DNA of 5,989 nucleotides from Caryophanales bacterium UBA7476 (GTDB taxonomy: Bacteria; Bacillota_I; Bacilli_A; RF39; UBA660): NCBI GenBank assembly GCA_002477275.1, contig DLOU01000012.1, positions 1-5,989 on the forward strand, given 5' to 3'. This document shows positions 1-5,969 of the stretch, piece by piece; the first letter of the stretch is position 1; the number at the start of each line of letters is the position of its first letter. The notes under the pieces are model-generated. The model was not told the origin of the DNA. It worked only from the letters and a program-made list of their open reading frames with translations, and did not search any database. A program made the translations under genes and the position numbers.

Positions 1-40
1 TTATTTCATTCTTTTTTTATTATTTTTTTTTAAATAATTG

Positions 41-63
41 TTAAAAAAATAGCTTTTTAAGCT
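41..63. repeat. Overlapping small inverted repeats in the promoter -35 region
   Basis: Two short inverted repeats overlap here. TTAAAAA (41-47) pairs with TTTTTAA (54-60), and AGCTT (51-55) pairs with AAGCT (59-63) around a 3-nt centre. They cover the place where a -35 box would lie. They could be an operator, the remnant of an upstream terminator, or a chance product of AT-rich sequence. The arms are too short to decide. Confidence 0.3.
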
Positions 64-85
64 CGTCTGTGGTATAATATTAACG
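41..85 (+). promoter_or_regulatory. Extended -10 promoter of the recF-gyrB-gyrA operon
   Basis: TATAAT at 73-78 is a perfect SigA-type -10 hexamer. It is preceded by TGG at 70-72, which gives the extended -10 motif TGnTATAAT. No good -35 hexamer lies at the right distance: TTGTTA at 38-43 is about 29 bp upstream, and positions 50-56 hold only weak matches. Extended -10 promoters tolerate a poor -35. The T/A-rich tract at 1-60 could act as an UP element (inference). Transcription should begin near 84-86, leaving a leader of about 60 nt before recF. This is the only convincing promoter seen, so the three genes are probably co-transcribed, although weak internal promoters cannot be excluded in such AT-rich DNA. 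Confidence 0.8.
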
Positions 86-112
86 TATGTATAGGAATAC
101 CATTTAGGGGAA

Positions 113-139
113 TAGGTGATTTTATTGGTCGGATTTTAG
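113..139 (+). promoter_or_regulatory. Leader ribosome-binding site with a possible 4-residue micro-ORF
   Basis: TAGGTGAT at 113-120 is a good Shine-Dalgarno match. It lies nearly 30 nt upstream of the recF ATG, too far to serve it directly. It is well spaced for TTG at 125-127, which would encode Met-Val-Gly-Phe and stop at TAG 137-139, 7 nt before the recF start. One possibility is that ribosomes load here and reinitiate at recF, which keeps recF expression low. A leftover from a lost upstream gene is equally possible. No conserved peptide is recognised, and this is a tentative regulatory reading, not a firm gene. Confidence 0.3.
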
Positions 140-146
140 TGTTTTA

Positions 147-1259
147 ATGAAATTAACAAAAATAAATTTAGTAAATTTTAGAAATTATGGAAAACTAAGT
201 ATTACTCTTAATAAAGGTATGAATATTTTTATAGGTGATAATGCTCAAGGAAAGACAAATATTCTTGAAGCAATTAGTTTTTTATCATTGACTAAATCAT
301 TTAGAGTAGTTAATGAGCCTGATTTAATAAAATTTAATAAAGAAAAAGCTATTGTAAAAGGTAAAGTAAAAGATGAGTCTACTATAAAAGAGCTTGAAAT
401 AGATCTTGAAAAAGGTAAGAAAAGCTTATTTGTTAATAAAACTTCTATACGCAGAACTTCAGATTATATTTCAAATTTATTGACTATTTCTTTTACACCT
501 GATGATTTAGAGATAATAAAAAATTCCCCTAGTGTTAGAAGAAATATACTTAACATACAAATTAGTCAATTATCAAAAACTTATCTAATTACTTATAATG
601 AATATAATAAAATATTAAAGACTAGGAATGAATATTTAAAAACTTTATTTTCAAATTCATTAGCTGATAAGAATTATTTTGATATTTTAACTGATAAATT
701 AATAGATAAAGCAGTTACTATATATCAAATGAGAAAAGAATATATTGATTTAGTTAATGAAAATATTAATGATATTTACTATAAAATAAGTTCTAGCAAA
801 GAAAAATTACAAATTAGATATGAACCAAATGTTGATTTATCAAGTTATGATAAAGAATACATCTGTGAAAAATTAAGAAAAGTATACAAAAAGAATTATT
901 TTAAAGAATTAAATAATGGTATGACTTTATTTGGACCTCATAGAGATGATTTTTCATTTTATTTAGATTCTAATAATTTAAAGTTATTTGGTTCACAGGG
1001 ACAACAAAAATTAGCTGTTTTATCTTATAAAATATCAGAAATTAATATATTTGAAAAAATATTAAAAACTAAGCCTTTATTATTATTTGATGATATATTT
1101 AGTGAATTAGATATAAAAAAACGAAATAGACTTTTAAAATATGTGCAAGAAGATATACAATCTATTATTACTACAACTGATATAAAAAATATCAATAAGA
1201 AATTTTTAGATAATGCATATGTTTTTCAAGTTATTGATGGAAATATTGTAAGAAAGTAG
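147..1259 (+). CDS. recF: DNA replication and repair protein RecF
   Basis: RecF is a cytoplasmic ABC/SMC-type ATPase that acts with RecO and RecR at single-strand gaps and stalled forks to promote RecA loading. At 370 residues it has the usual family length. Visible motifs in order: the N-terminal KINLVNFRNY typical of RecF; Walker A GDNAQGKT at 30-37 (Lys36, Thr37); TKSFR at 49-53; the FTPDDLEIIKNSP segment near 115-130; FGPHRDD at 262-268; the ABC signature-like SQGQQK at 283-288; and Walker B plus D-loop LLLFDDIFSELD at 311-322. All ATPase elements appear intact. ATG 147 is the only sensible start, because the frame upstream has a stop at 117-119 and no start codon between. No strong ribosome-binding site lies directly before it, which suggests low or coupled translation. 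It is the first gene of the operon, 8 nt from gyrB, and is visibly richer in A+T than the gyrase genes. Confidence 0.97.
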   Translation: MKLTKINLVNFRNYGKLSITLNKGMNIFIGDNAQGKTNILEAISFLSLTKSFRVVNEPDLIKFNKEKAIVKGKVKDESTIKELEIDLEKGKKSLFVNKTSIRRTSDYISNLLTISFTPDDLEIIKNSPSVRRNILNIQISQLSKTYLITYNEYNKILKTRNEYLKTLFSNSLADKNYFDILTDKLIDKAVTIYQMRKEYIDLVNENINDIYYKISSSKEKLQIRYEPNVDLSSYDKEYICEKLRKVYKKNYFKELNNGMTLFGPHRDDFSFYLDSNNLKLFGSQGQQKLAVLSYKISEINIFEKILKTKPLLLFDDIFSELDIKKRNRLLKYVQEDIQSIITTTDIKNINKKFLDNAYVFQVIDGNIVRK

Positions 1260-1260
1260 G
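1254..1260 (+). promoter_or_regulatory. gyrB ribosome-binding site overlapping the recF stop
   Basis: AAGTAGG differs from AAGGAGG by one base and ends 7 nt before the gyrB ATG. It contains the recF TAG stop (1257-1259), so ribosomes finishing recF end on the gyrB initiation site. This arrangement favours translational coupling (inference). Confidence 0.6.
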
Positions 1261-1267
1261 CATTGAT

Positions 1268-3205
1268 ATGGATTTAGAAGAAAAAGTAGAAAATGAATAT
1301 GATTCTTCGGCAATACAAGTCTTAGAAGGATTAGAAGCTGTTAGAAAAAGACCAGGAATGTATATTGGTACTACTGATGTAAAAGGATTACATCATTTAG
1401 TATGGGAGATTGTTGATAACTCCATTGATGAAGCTTTAGCTGGTTATTGTAAAAATATTGAAATTATTATTAATAAAGATAATAGTATTACTGTTAAAGA
1501 TGATGGTAGAGGAATTCCTGTAGATGTACATCCTAAAACAGGTAAAAGTACTGTTGAAACAGTTTATACAGTATTACATGCTGGTGGTAAATTTGGTGGA
1601 GGAGGATATAAAGTATCCGGTGGACTTCATGGTGTTGGTGCCAGTGTTGTTAATGCTTTATCTAAATGGGTAGAAGTTAAAGTATTTAAAAATGGTCAAG
1701 TTAACTATATTAGATTTGAAAATGGTGGTCATACAGTTGAACCACTTCGTGTAATTGATACTTGTGAAGAAAATAGAACAGGTACTTATGTTACATTTAA
1801 ACCTGATCCAGAAATTTTTGATACTGATATATATGATTATAATACTTTAATGGTTAGAGTTAGAGAGTTAGCATTTTTAAATAGGGGATTAAGATTAACT
1901 TTAAGAGATGATCGTGATTTAGAAGATACTACTGGTGAAACTTTCTTATATGAAGGTGGTATCAGTGAGTATGTTAAGTTTATAAATCAAGGAAAAACAC
2001 CTATTCATGAAGATATTATTCACTTAGAAGGTGAAGAAAATGATGTAATGTTTGAAGTAGCTATGCAATATAATACTGGATACAATGAAAATATTTATTC
2101 ATTTGTTAATAATATTAATACTCATGATGGTGGAACTCATGAAGAAGGAGTTAGACGTGCTTTAACTAGAGTTATTAATAGTTATGCTAGAAAAGCAAAT
2201 ATTTTAAAAGAAAAAGATGAGTCTTTAACTGGTGATGATGTTAAAGAAGGTCTTACAATGATTGTTTCTTGTAAACATCCAAATCCTCAGTTTGAAGGTC
2301 AAACAAAGGGAAGACTTGGTAATTCTGAAGTAAGAAAACTTGCGGATAATGTATTTTCACAAGGATTTGAAAAATTTTTACTTGAAAATCCAGAAGAAGC
2401 TAGAGCAATTGTTGAAAAAGCAATGCTTGCATGTAGAGCTAGAAATGCTGCTAAAAAAGCAAGAGAAATTACTAGAAAAAGTGATTTAGCTGTAACAAAC
2501 TTCTTTGGAAAATTATCTGATTGCAAGAGTAAAGATCCAAAAGTATCTGAAATATTTATAGTCGAGGGAGATTCGGCTGGTGGTTCTGCTAAAAAGGGTA
2601 GAGATTCAATGACACAAGCCATACTTCCTTTAAGAGGTAAAATACTAAATGTTGAAAAAAATAGACTTGATAGAGCACTAGGAAATGAAGAAATTAGAAC
2701 TATTATAACTGCATTTGGCACTGGTATAGGTGATGAATTTAATTTGGATAAATTAAGATATGATAAAATCATAATCATGACCGATGCCGATGTTGATGGT
2801 TCTCATATTAGAGTTCTACTTTTAACGCTATTCTATCGTTTCTTTAGACCAATTGTTGAAGCTGGACATGTTTATGCTGCTCAACCACCTTTATTTAGAA
2901 TTATGCATGGAAAAACAAGAAAATATGTATTAGATGAAGCAGAAAAAGAAGCTTATCTTGCAACTCTTCCAGAAAATGTTCGTCAAAGAGCTGAAATTGC
3001 TCGTATGAAAGGTCTTGGAGAGATGGATGCAGAAGAATTAAATGAAACAACTATGGATATTGAGAAACGTATTTTAAGAAAAATAACTGTAGATGATTGC
3101 ATGCTTGCTGATTCTATGTTTACTAAATTAATGGGTGAAGAAGTAGAACCAAGAAGAAAATTTATAGAGGAAAATGCTAGATTTGTTAAAAATCTTGATA
3201 TTTAG
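1268..3205 (+). CDS. gyrB: DNA gyrase subunit B (ATPase/TOPRIM subunit)
   Basis: GyrB binds and hydrolyses ATP to drive negative supercoiling by the GyrA2GyrB2 complex. Its 645 residues match the short Gram-positive form, which lacks the large insert of enterobacterial GyrB. The N-terminal arm contains Tyr11. The GHKL ATPase domain (about 20-235) shows VRKRPGMYIG, the catalytic Glu47 and Asn51 in EIVDNSIDEA, DDGRGIP at 78-84, and a glycine-rich lid ending in SGGLHGVGA. The transducer domain (about 240-410) has QTK with Lys347. The TOPRIM domain has EGDSAGG with Glu433, PLRGKILNVEK, and the metal-binding DADVDG with Asp506, Asp508 and Asp510. The C-terminal part has GLGEMDAEEL and ends in the usual RRKFIEENA segment. 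ATG 1268 is supported by the site at 1254-1260. The genomic context next to gyrA argues for GyrB over ParE. Lys141 sits where the coumarin-contacting Arg136 of E. coli is expected. Confidence 0.98.
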   Translation: MDLEEKVENEYDSSAIQVLEGLEAVRKRPGMYIGTTDVKGLHHLVWEIVDNSIDEALAGYCKNIEIIINKDNSITVKDDGRGIPVDVHPKTGKSTVETVYTVLHAGGKFGGGGYKVSGGLHGVGASVVNALSKWVEVKVFKNGQVNYIRFENGGHTVEPLRVIDTCEENRTGTYVTFKPDPEIFDTDIYDYNTLMVRVRELAFLNRGLRLTLRDDRDLEDTTGETFLYEGGISEYVKFINQGKTPIHEDIIHLEGEENDVMFEVAMQYNTGYNENIYSFVNNINTHDGGTHEEGVRRALTRVINSYARKANILKEKDESLTGDDVKEGLTMIVSCKHPNPQFEGQTKGRLGNSEVRKLADNVFSQGFEKFLLENPEEARAIVEKAMLACRARNAAKKAREITRKSDLAVTNFFGKLSDCKSKDPKVSEIFIVEGDSAGGSAKKGRDSMTQAILPLRGKILNVEKNRLDRALGNEEIRTIITAFGTGIGDEFNLDKLRYDKIIIMTDADVDGSHIRVLLLTLFYRFFRPIVEAGHVYAAQPPLFRIMHGKTRKYVLDEAEKEAYLATLPENVRQRAEIARMKGLGEMDAEELNETTMDIEKRILRKITVDDCMLADSMFTKLMGEEVEPRRKFIEENARFVKNLDI

Positions 3206-3211
3206 GAGGTG
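3204..3211 (+). promoter_or_regulatory. Strong gyrA ribosome-binding site that decides the start
   Basis: AGGAGGTG is an essentially ideal Shine-Dalgarno sequence and overlaps the gyrB TAG stop (3203-3205). Three in-frame start codons follow: GTG 3213, TTG 3216 and ATG 3219. From the end of AGGAGG the spacings are 3, 6 and 9 nt. The GTG is too close, and ATG has both normal spacing and the strongest start codon, so 3219 is preferred. Confidence 0.85.
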
Positions 3212-3218
3212 AGTGTTG

Positions 3219-5867
3219 ATGAATAATGAAGAATTAAATAATGAAGGAGAAAATTTAGAAGAAACTTCTGAAATAGTAGAAGAAAATAAAGAAAAAGAAG
3301 AAAAAAATGAATCAAATTCAGAAGAATTTAATGGAACATTTCATGAAAGAGACACTCATGATGTTAATGATATAGTAAAAGAGATTAGTGATTCTTTCCT
3401 TGATTATTCAATGAGTGTAATTACTTCTCGTGCTATTCCTGATTTAAGAGATGGTTTAAAACCAGTTCATAGAAGAATTTTATGGTCAATGTTTGAAGAG
3501 GGAAATACTCCTGATAAACCTCATAAAAAGAGTGCTACTACTGTTGGATATGTTATGGGACATTATCATCCACATGGTGATAGTTCAATTTATGAAGCGA
3601 TGGTTAGGCTTGCACAAGATTTTAACCAAAGATATATGATGGTTGATGGACATGGTAACTTTGGTAATATTGAAGGTGATGGAGCTGCTGCATATCGTTA
3701 TACTGAAGCAAGACTTTCTAAAATTTCATTGGAAATGCTTAGAGATATTCGTAAGAATACTGTTGATATGATGCCTAACTTTGATGAAACTAGTCCTGAA
3801 CCAACTGTTTTACCTTCTAGAATTCCTAATGTTTTAGTTAATGGTTCTATGGGTATTGCTGTTGGTATGGCTACTAATATTCCTCCACATAATTTAAGTG
3901 AAGTAATTGATGGGTGTGTAGCTTATATTGATAATCCTGATATTGATACTATGGGATTAATGAATTATATTAAAGGACCTGATTTTCCTACTGGTGGTAT
4001 TATTCTTGGTAATTCTGGAATTAAACAAGCATATGAGACTGGTAGAGGTAGTATAACTATACGAAGTAGAGCTCAAATAGAAGAAGTAGGAAATCATCAT
4101 CAAATTGTTATTACTGAAGTTCCATATGGCGTTAATACTATGGATTTAAAGAACAAAGTTGCTGAACTTGTTCATAATAAAACTATTGAGGGTATATCTG
4201 ATTATCATACTGATTTAAAAGATGGTGTTAAGATTACTATTTCTTTAAAGAAAGAAGCTAATCCTCAAGTTGTTTTAAATAACTTATATAAACATACTAA
4301 TTTCCAAATTAATTATGGTATTATCTTTTTGGTTATTGATATGGGTACTCCTAAAACTTTAGGATTAAAGGAAATTATTTCCAAATATATAGATCATCAA
4401 AAAGAAGTTATTATTAGAAGAACTCGTTTTGATTTGAATAAAGCTGAAGAAAGAGTTCATATATTAGAGGGTTATAAGAAAGCTCTTGATAATTTAGATG
4501 AAGTTATTTCTATTATTAGAAATGCTGAAACTGATGTAGAGGCTAAAGAAAAATTAATTTCTAAGTTTAATTTTACTGAAATTCAAGCAGATAGTATTCT
4601 TGAATTAAAATTACGTCGTTTAACGGGCTTAGAACGTGAAAAGATTGAGAATGAATTAAATGACTTATTGAAGTTAATTGATGACTTAAAATCGATTTTA
4701 GCAGACGAAAAACGTGTATTAGATATTATTAAGAATGAATTATTAGATATTAAGAATAAATATGGTGATGAAAGACGTACTTCAATTGATATGACTGCTA
4801 TTGATTATATTGAAGATGAATCATTAATTCCTGTTGAAGATATTATTGTTACTTTAACTAATAAAGGTTATATTAAACGTTTAAAATCTGATGTTTATAA
4901 AACTCAGAATCGTGGTGGAGTAGGAATTAAGGGTATGTCCACAAATGAGGAAGATGTTGTGGAACATTTAATTTCTGCTAAAACTCATGATTATATGTTA
5001 TTCTTCTCCGATAAGGGAAAGGTATATAGAATTAAAGGTTATGAAATTCCTGAATTTAGCAGACAATCTAAGGGATTACCAATTATTAACTTGTTACCAT
5101 TAGAAAAAGAAGAGAACATTAGTTCGATTATTAATATTTCTTCTGAAGAAAATGATTATAAATATCTTGTATTTATAACAAAGAATGGTTTAGTTAAAAA
5201 GACTGCTATTGAAGAGTATGACAATATTAGAAATAGTGGTAAGATTGCCATTAATTTACGTGAAAATGATCAATTAATTAGTGTTAGAAAGACAACTGGT
5301 AATGATGAAATTGTTATTGGGGCAAGTAATGGTCGATTAGTTAGATTCAATGAGGAAGAAGCTAGACCAATGGGTAGAACTTCATCTGGTGTTAAAGGTA
5401 TTGAATTAGATGGTGCTTATGCAGTTGGCGGCGAGGTAATGCATTCTGATGATTTGATTTTAATTGTTACTGATAAAGGTTATGGAAAGAAAACTGATAT
5501 TGGGGAATATAGATTAACTCATAGAGGAAGCAAAGGAGTTAAGGCATTGAATTTAACTGAAAAGAATGGTTCGATGATTGCTCTTAAACGTATTACTTTA
5601 GATCAAAAATTGGATTTAATGATTATTACTGATAGTGGTATGGTTATGAGAATGCCATTGGAACAGGTTTCTACATTAAAGCGTGCAACTCAAGGATTAA
5701 GATTAATTAAGTTAAGAGATGATCAAGTGGTTGCTAATGTTGCTGTAGTAGAAAAATTTGAAGAAGCAGAACAGGTATTAGAAAATTCTGATTCAAATAG
5801 TGATGTCGATAATGATAATTCATCTTCAAATGATGACAATAATGATTCAGTTGAATCAAATGGATAA
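3219..5867 (+). CDS. gyrA: DNA gyrase subunit A
   Basis: GyrA cleaves and rejoins the DNA gate and wraps DNA through its C-terminal domain. From ATG 3219 it has 882 residues. The winged-helix/tower part starts near residue 50 (SFLDYSMSVI, RDGLKPVHRRIL). The quinolone-determining region reads HPHGDSSIYE, with Ser122 and Glu126 at the places of E. coli Ser83 and Asp87, so no common resistance change is present. The catalytic tyrosine is Tyr161 in AAYRYTEARL (E. coli Tyr122). A coiled coil follows around 400-535. The C-terminal domain (about 545-845) has six beta-pinwheel repeats with GYIKRL-like, GKVYRIKGYEIP, GLVKKT, GRLVRF, GYGKKT and GMVMRM strands. The GyrA-box is QNRGGVG at 563-569, close to but not the usual Q(K/R)RGG(K/R)G. 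There is an acidic N-terminal extension of roughly 38 residues and an acidic Asn/Ser-rich tail (848-882). ParC is the alternative, but the box, the position next to gyrB and the similarity to Bacillus GyrA favour GyrA. Confidence 0.97.
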   Translation: MNNEELNNEGENLEETSEIVEENKEKEEKNESNSEEFNGTFHERDTHDVNDIVKEISDSFLDYSMSVITSRAIPDLRDGLKPVHRRILWSMFEEGNTPDKPHKKSATTVGYVMGHYHPHGDSSIYEAMVRLAQDFNQRYMMVDGHGNFGNIEGDGAAAYRYTEARLSKISLEMLRDIRKNTVDMMPNFDETSPEPTVLPSRIPNVLVNGSMGIAVGMATNIPPHNLSEVIDGCVAYIDNPDIDTMGLMNYIKGPDFPTGGIILGNSGIKQAYETGRGSITIRSRAQIEEVGNHHQIVITEVPYGVNTMDLKNKVAELVHNKTIEGISDYHTDLKDGVKITISLKKEANPQVVLNNLYKHTNFQINYGIIFLVIDMGTPKTLGLKEIISKYIDHQKEVIIRRTRFDLNKAEERVHILEGYKKALDNLDEVISIIRNAETDVEAKEKLISKFNFTEIQADSILELKLRRLTGLEREKIENELNDLLKLIDDLKSILADEKRVLDIIKNELLDIKNKYGDERRTSIDMTAIDYIEDESLIPVEDIIVTLTNKGYIKRLKSDVYKTQNRGGVGIKGMSTNEEDVVEHLISAKTHDYMLFFSDKGKVYRIKGYEIPEFSRQSKGLPIINLLPLEKEENISSIINISSEENDYKYLVFITKNGLVKKTAIEEYDNIRNSGKIAINLRENDQLISVRKTTGNDEIVIGASNGRLVRFNEEEARPMGRTSSGVKGIELDGAYAVGGEVMHSDDLILIVTDKGYGKKTDIGEYRLTHRGSKGVKALNLTEKNGSMIALKRITLDQKLDLMIITDSGMVMRMPLEQVSTLKRATQGLRLIKLRDDQVVANVAVVEKFEEAEQVLENSDSNSDVDNDNSSSNDDNNDSVESNG

Positions 5868-5895
5868 AAAAAGAGTAATAAAACTCTTTTTTTTT
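5866..5895 (+). terminator. Rho-independent terminator of the gyrase operon, possibly bidirectional
   Basis: AAAAAAAGAGT (5866-5876) pairs perfectly with ACTCTTTTTTT (5883-5893) around a 6-nt AATAAA loop, and the T-run continues to 5895. The stem starts within the gyrA stop codon. The G/C part of the stem is short, but the position and T-run are typical. Because A-runs and T-runs flank the stem symmetrically, the minus strand also reads as hairpin plus seven Ts, so it could stop a convergent transcript too. Confidence 0.85.
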
Positions 5896-5896
5896 A

Positions 5897-5912
5897 TGTT
5901 TCACGTGGAACA
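5897..5912 (-). other. parS centromere site (ParB/Spo0J-binding)
   Basis: The + strand reads TGTTTCACGTGGAACA. On the minus strand this is TGTTCCACGTGAAACA, which fits the Bacillus parS consensus TGTTNCACGTGAAACA at every position and equals the version known from the spo0J gene. Dyad symmetry extends to 5893-5916 (TTTA outward on the left, TAAA on the right), with one asymmetric pair (T5901/G5908). ParB family proteins bind this 16-mer, load as CTP-dependent clamps, spread along DNA and recruit SMC. It is the only CACGTG core of this kind seen in the window and begins one base after the terminator T-run. Chromosomal parS sites usually cluster near oriC, which agrees with the recF-gyrB-gyrA context. 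Confidence 0.92.
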
Positions 5913-5918
5913 TAAATA

Positions 5919-5969
5919 TTTATAATAATAATTTAATATTATTAACATTGATTGTTAAATTATTATAAA
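5919..5969. repeat. A/T-only inverted repeat between parS and the Noc site
   Basis: TAATAATTTAA (5926-5936) is the exact reverse complement of TTAAATTATTA (5955-5965), with an 18-bp spacer. If a 3-nt insertion is allowed, the arms lengthen to 5919-5936 and 5955-5969. Inside it, TTAACA (5942-5947) pairs with TGTTAA (5953-5958). No protein site is recognised. The segment is almost free of G and C, so it should be flexible and easily melted. Chance is a real possibility in such AT-rich DNA. No reading frame of note is seen in this intergenic stretch. Confidence 0.45.

Noticed and set aside
68..78. DnaA-box-like TGTGGTATA near the promoter
   Set aside because: It needs an inserted base or two mismatches to fit TGTGGATAA, stands alone, and is explained by the extended -10 element.
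87..107. ATG-started mini-frame of six codons in the leader
   Set aside because: It begins at or within a few bases of the predicted transcription start, has no ribosome-binding site, and is too short to support.
61..147. Remnant of an upstream S4-domain (yaaA-like) gene in the open frame ending in TAATG
   Set aside because: The frame has no standard start codon except a GTG three codons from its end, it contains the promoter, and its translation shows no S4-domain likeness.
2299..2778. Open frame of 159 codons on the minus strand inside gyrB
   Set aside because: It is antisense to the TOPRIM-coding part of gyrB. Its Ser/Leu/Phe-rich product reflects the complement of a conserved gene, and it has no recognisable domain.
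3213..3218. GTG or TTG start for gyrA two or one codons upstream
   Set aside because: GTG 3213 is only 3 nt from AGGAGG. ATG 3219 has the better codon and normal spacing.
4935..4945. DnaA-box-like GTCCACA in gyrA
   Set aside because: It is a partial match inside conserved coding sequence with no cluster around it.
3219..5867. ParC (topoisomerase IV) in place of GyrA, because of the altered GyrA-box
   Set aside because: Six pinwheel repeats, a near-complete box, the position behind gyrB, and close likeness to Bacillus GyrA favour gyrase. Only the functional balance remains open.
5868..5895. CIRCE/HrcA-like element from the GAGT/ACTC arms
   Set aside because: The arms do not match TTAGCACTC/GAGTGCTAA, and the T-run after the stop codon makes it a terminator.
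5893..5916. Second transcription terminator formed by the parS palindrome
   Set aside because: It could form a hairpin in RNA, but no T-run follows on the + strand, and the exact ParB consensus explains the symmetry.
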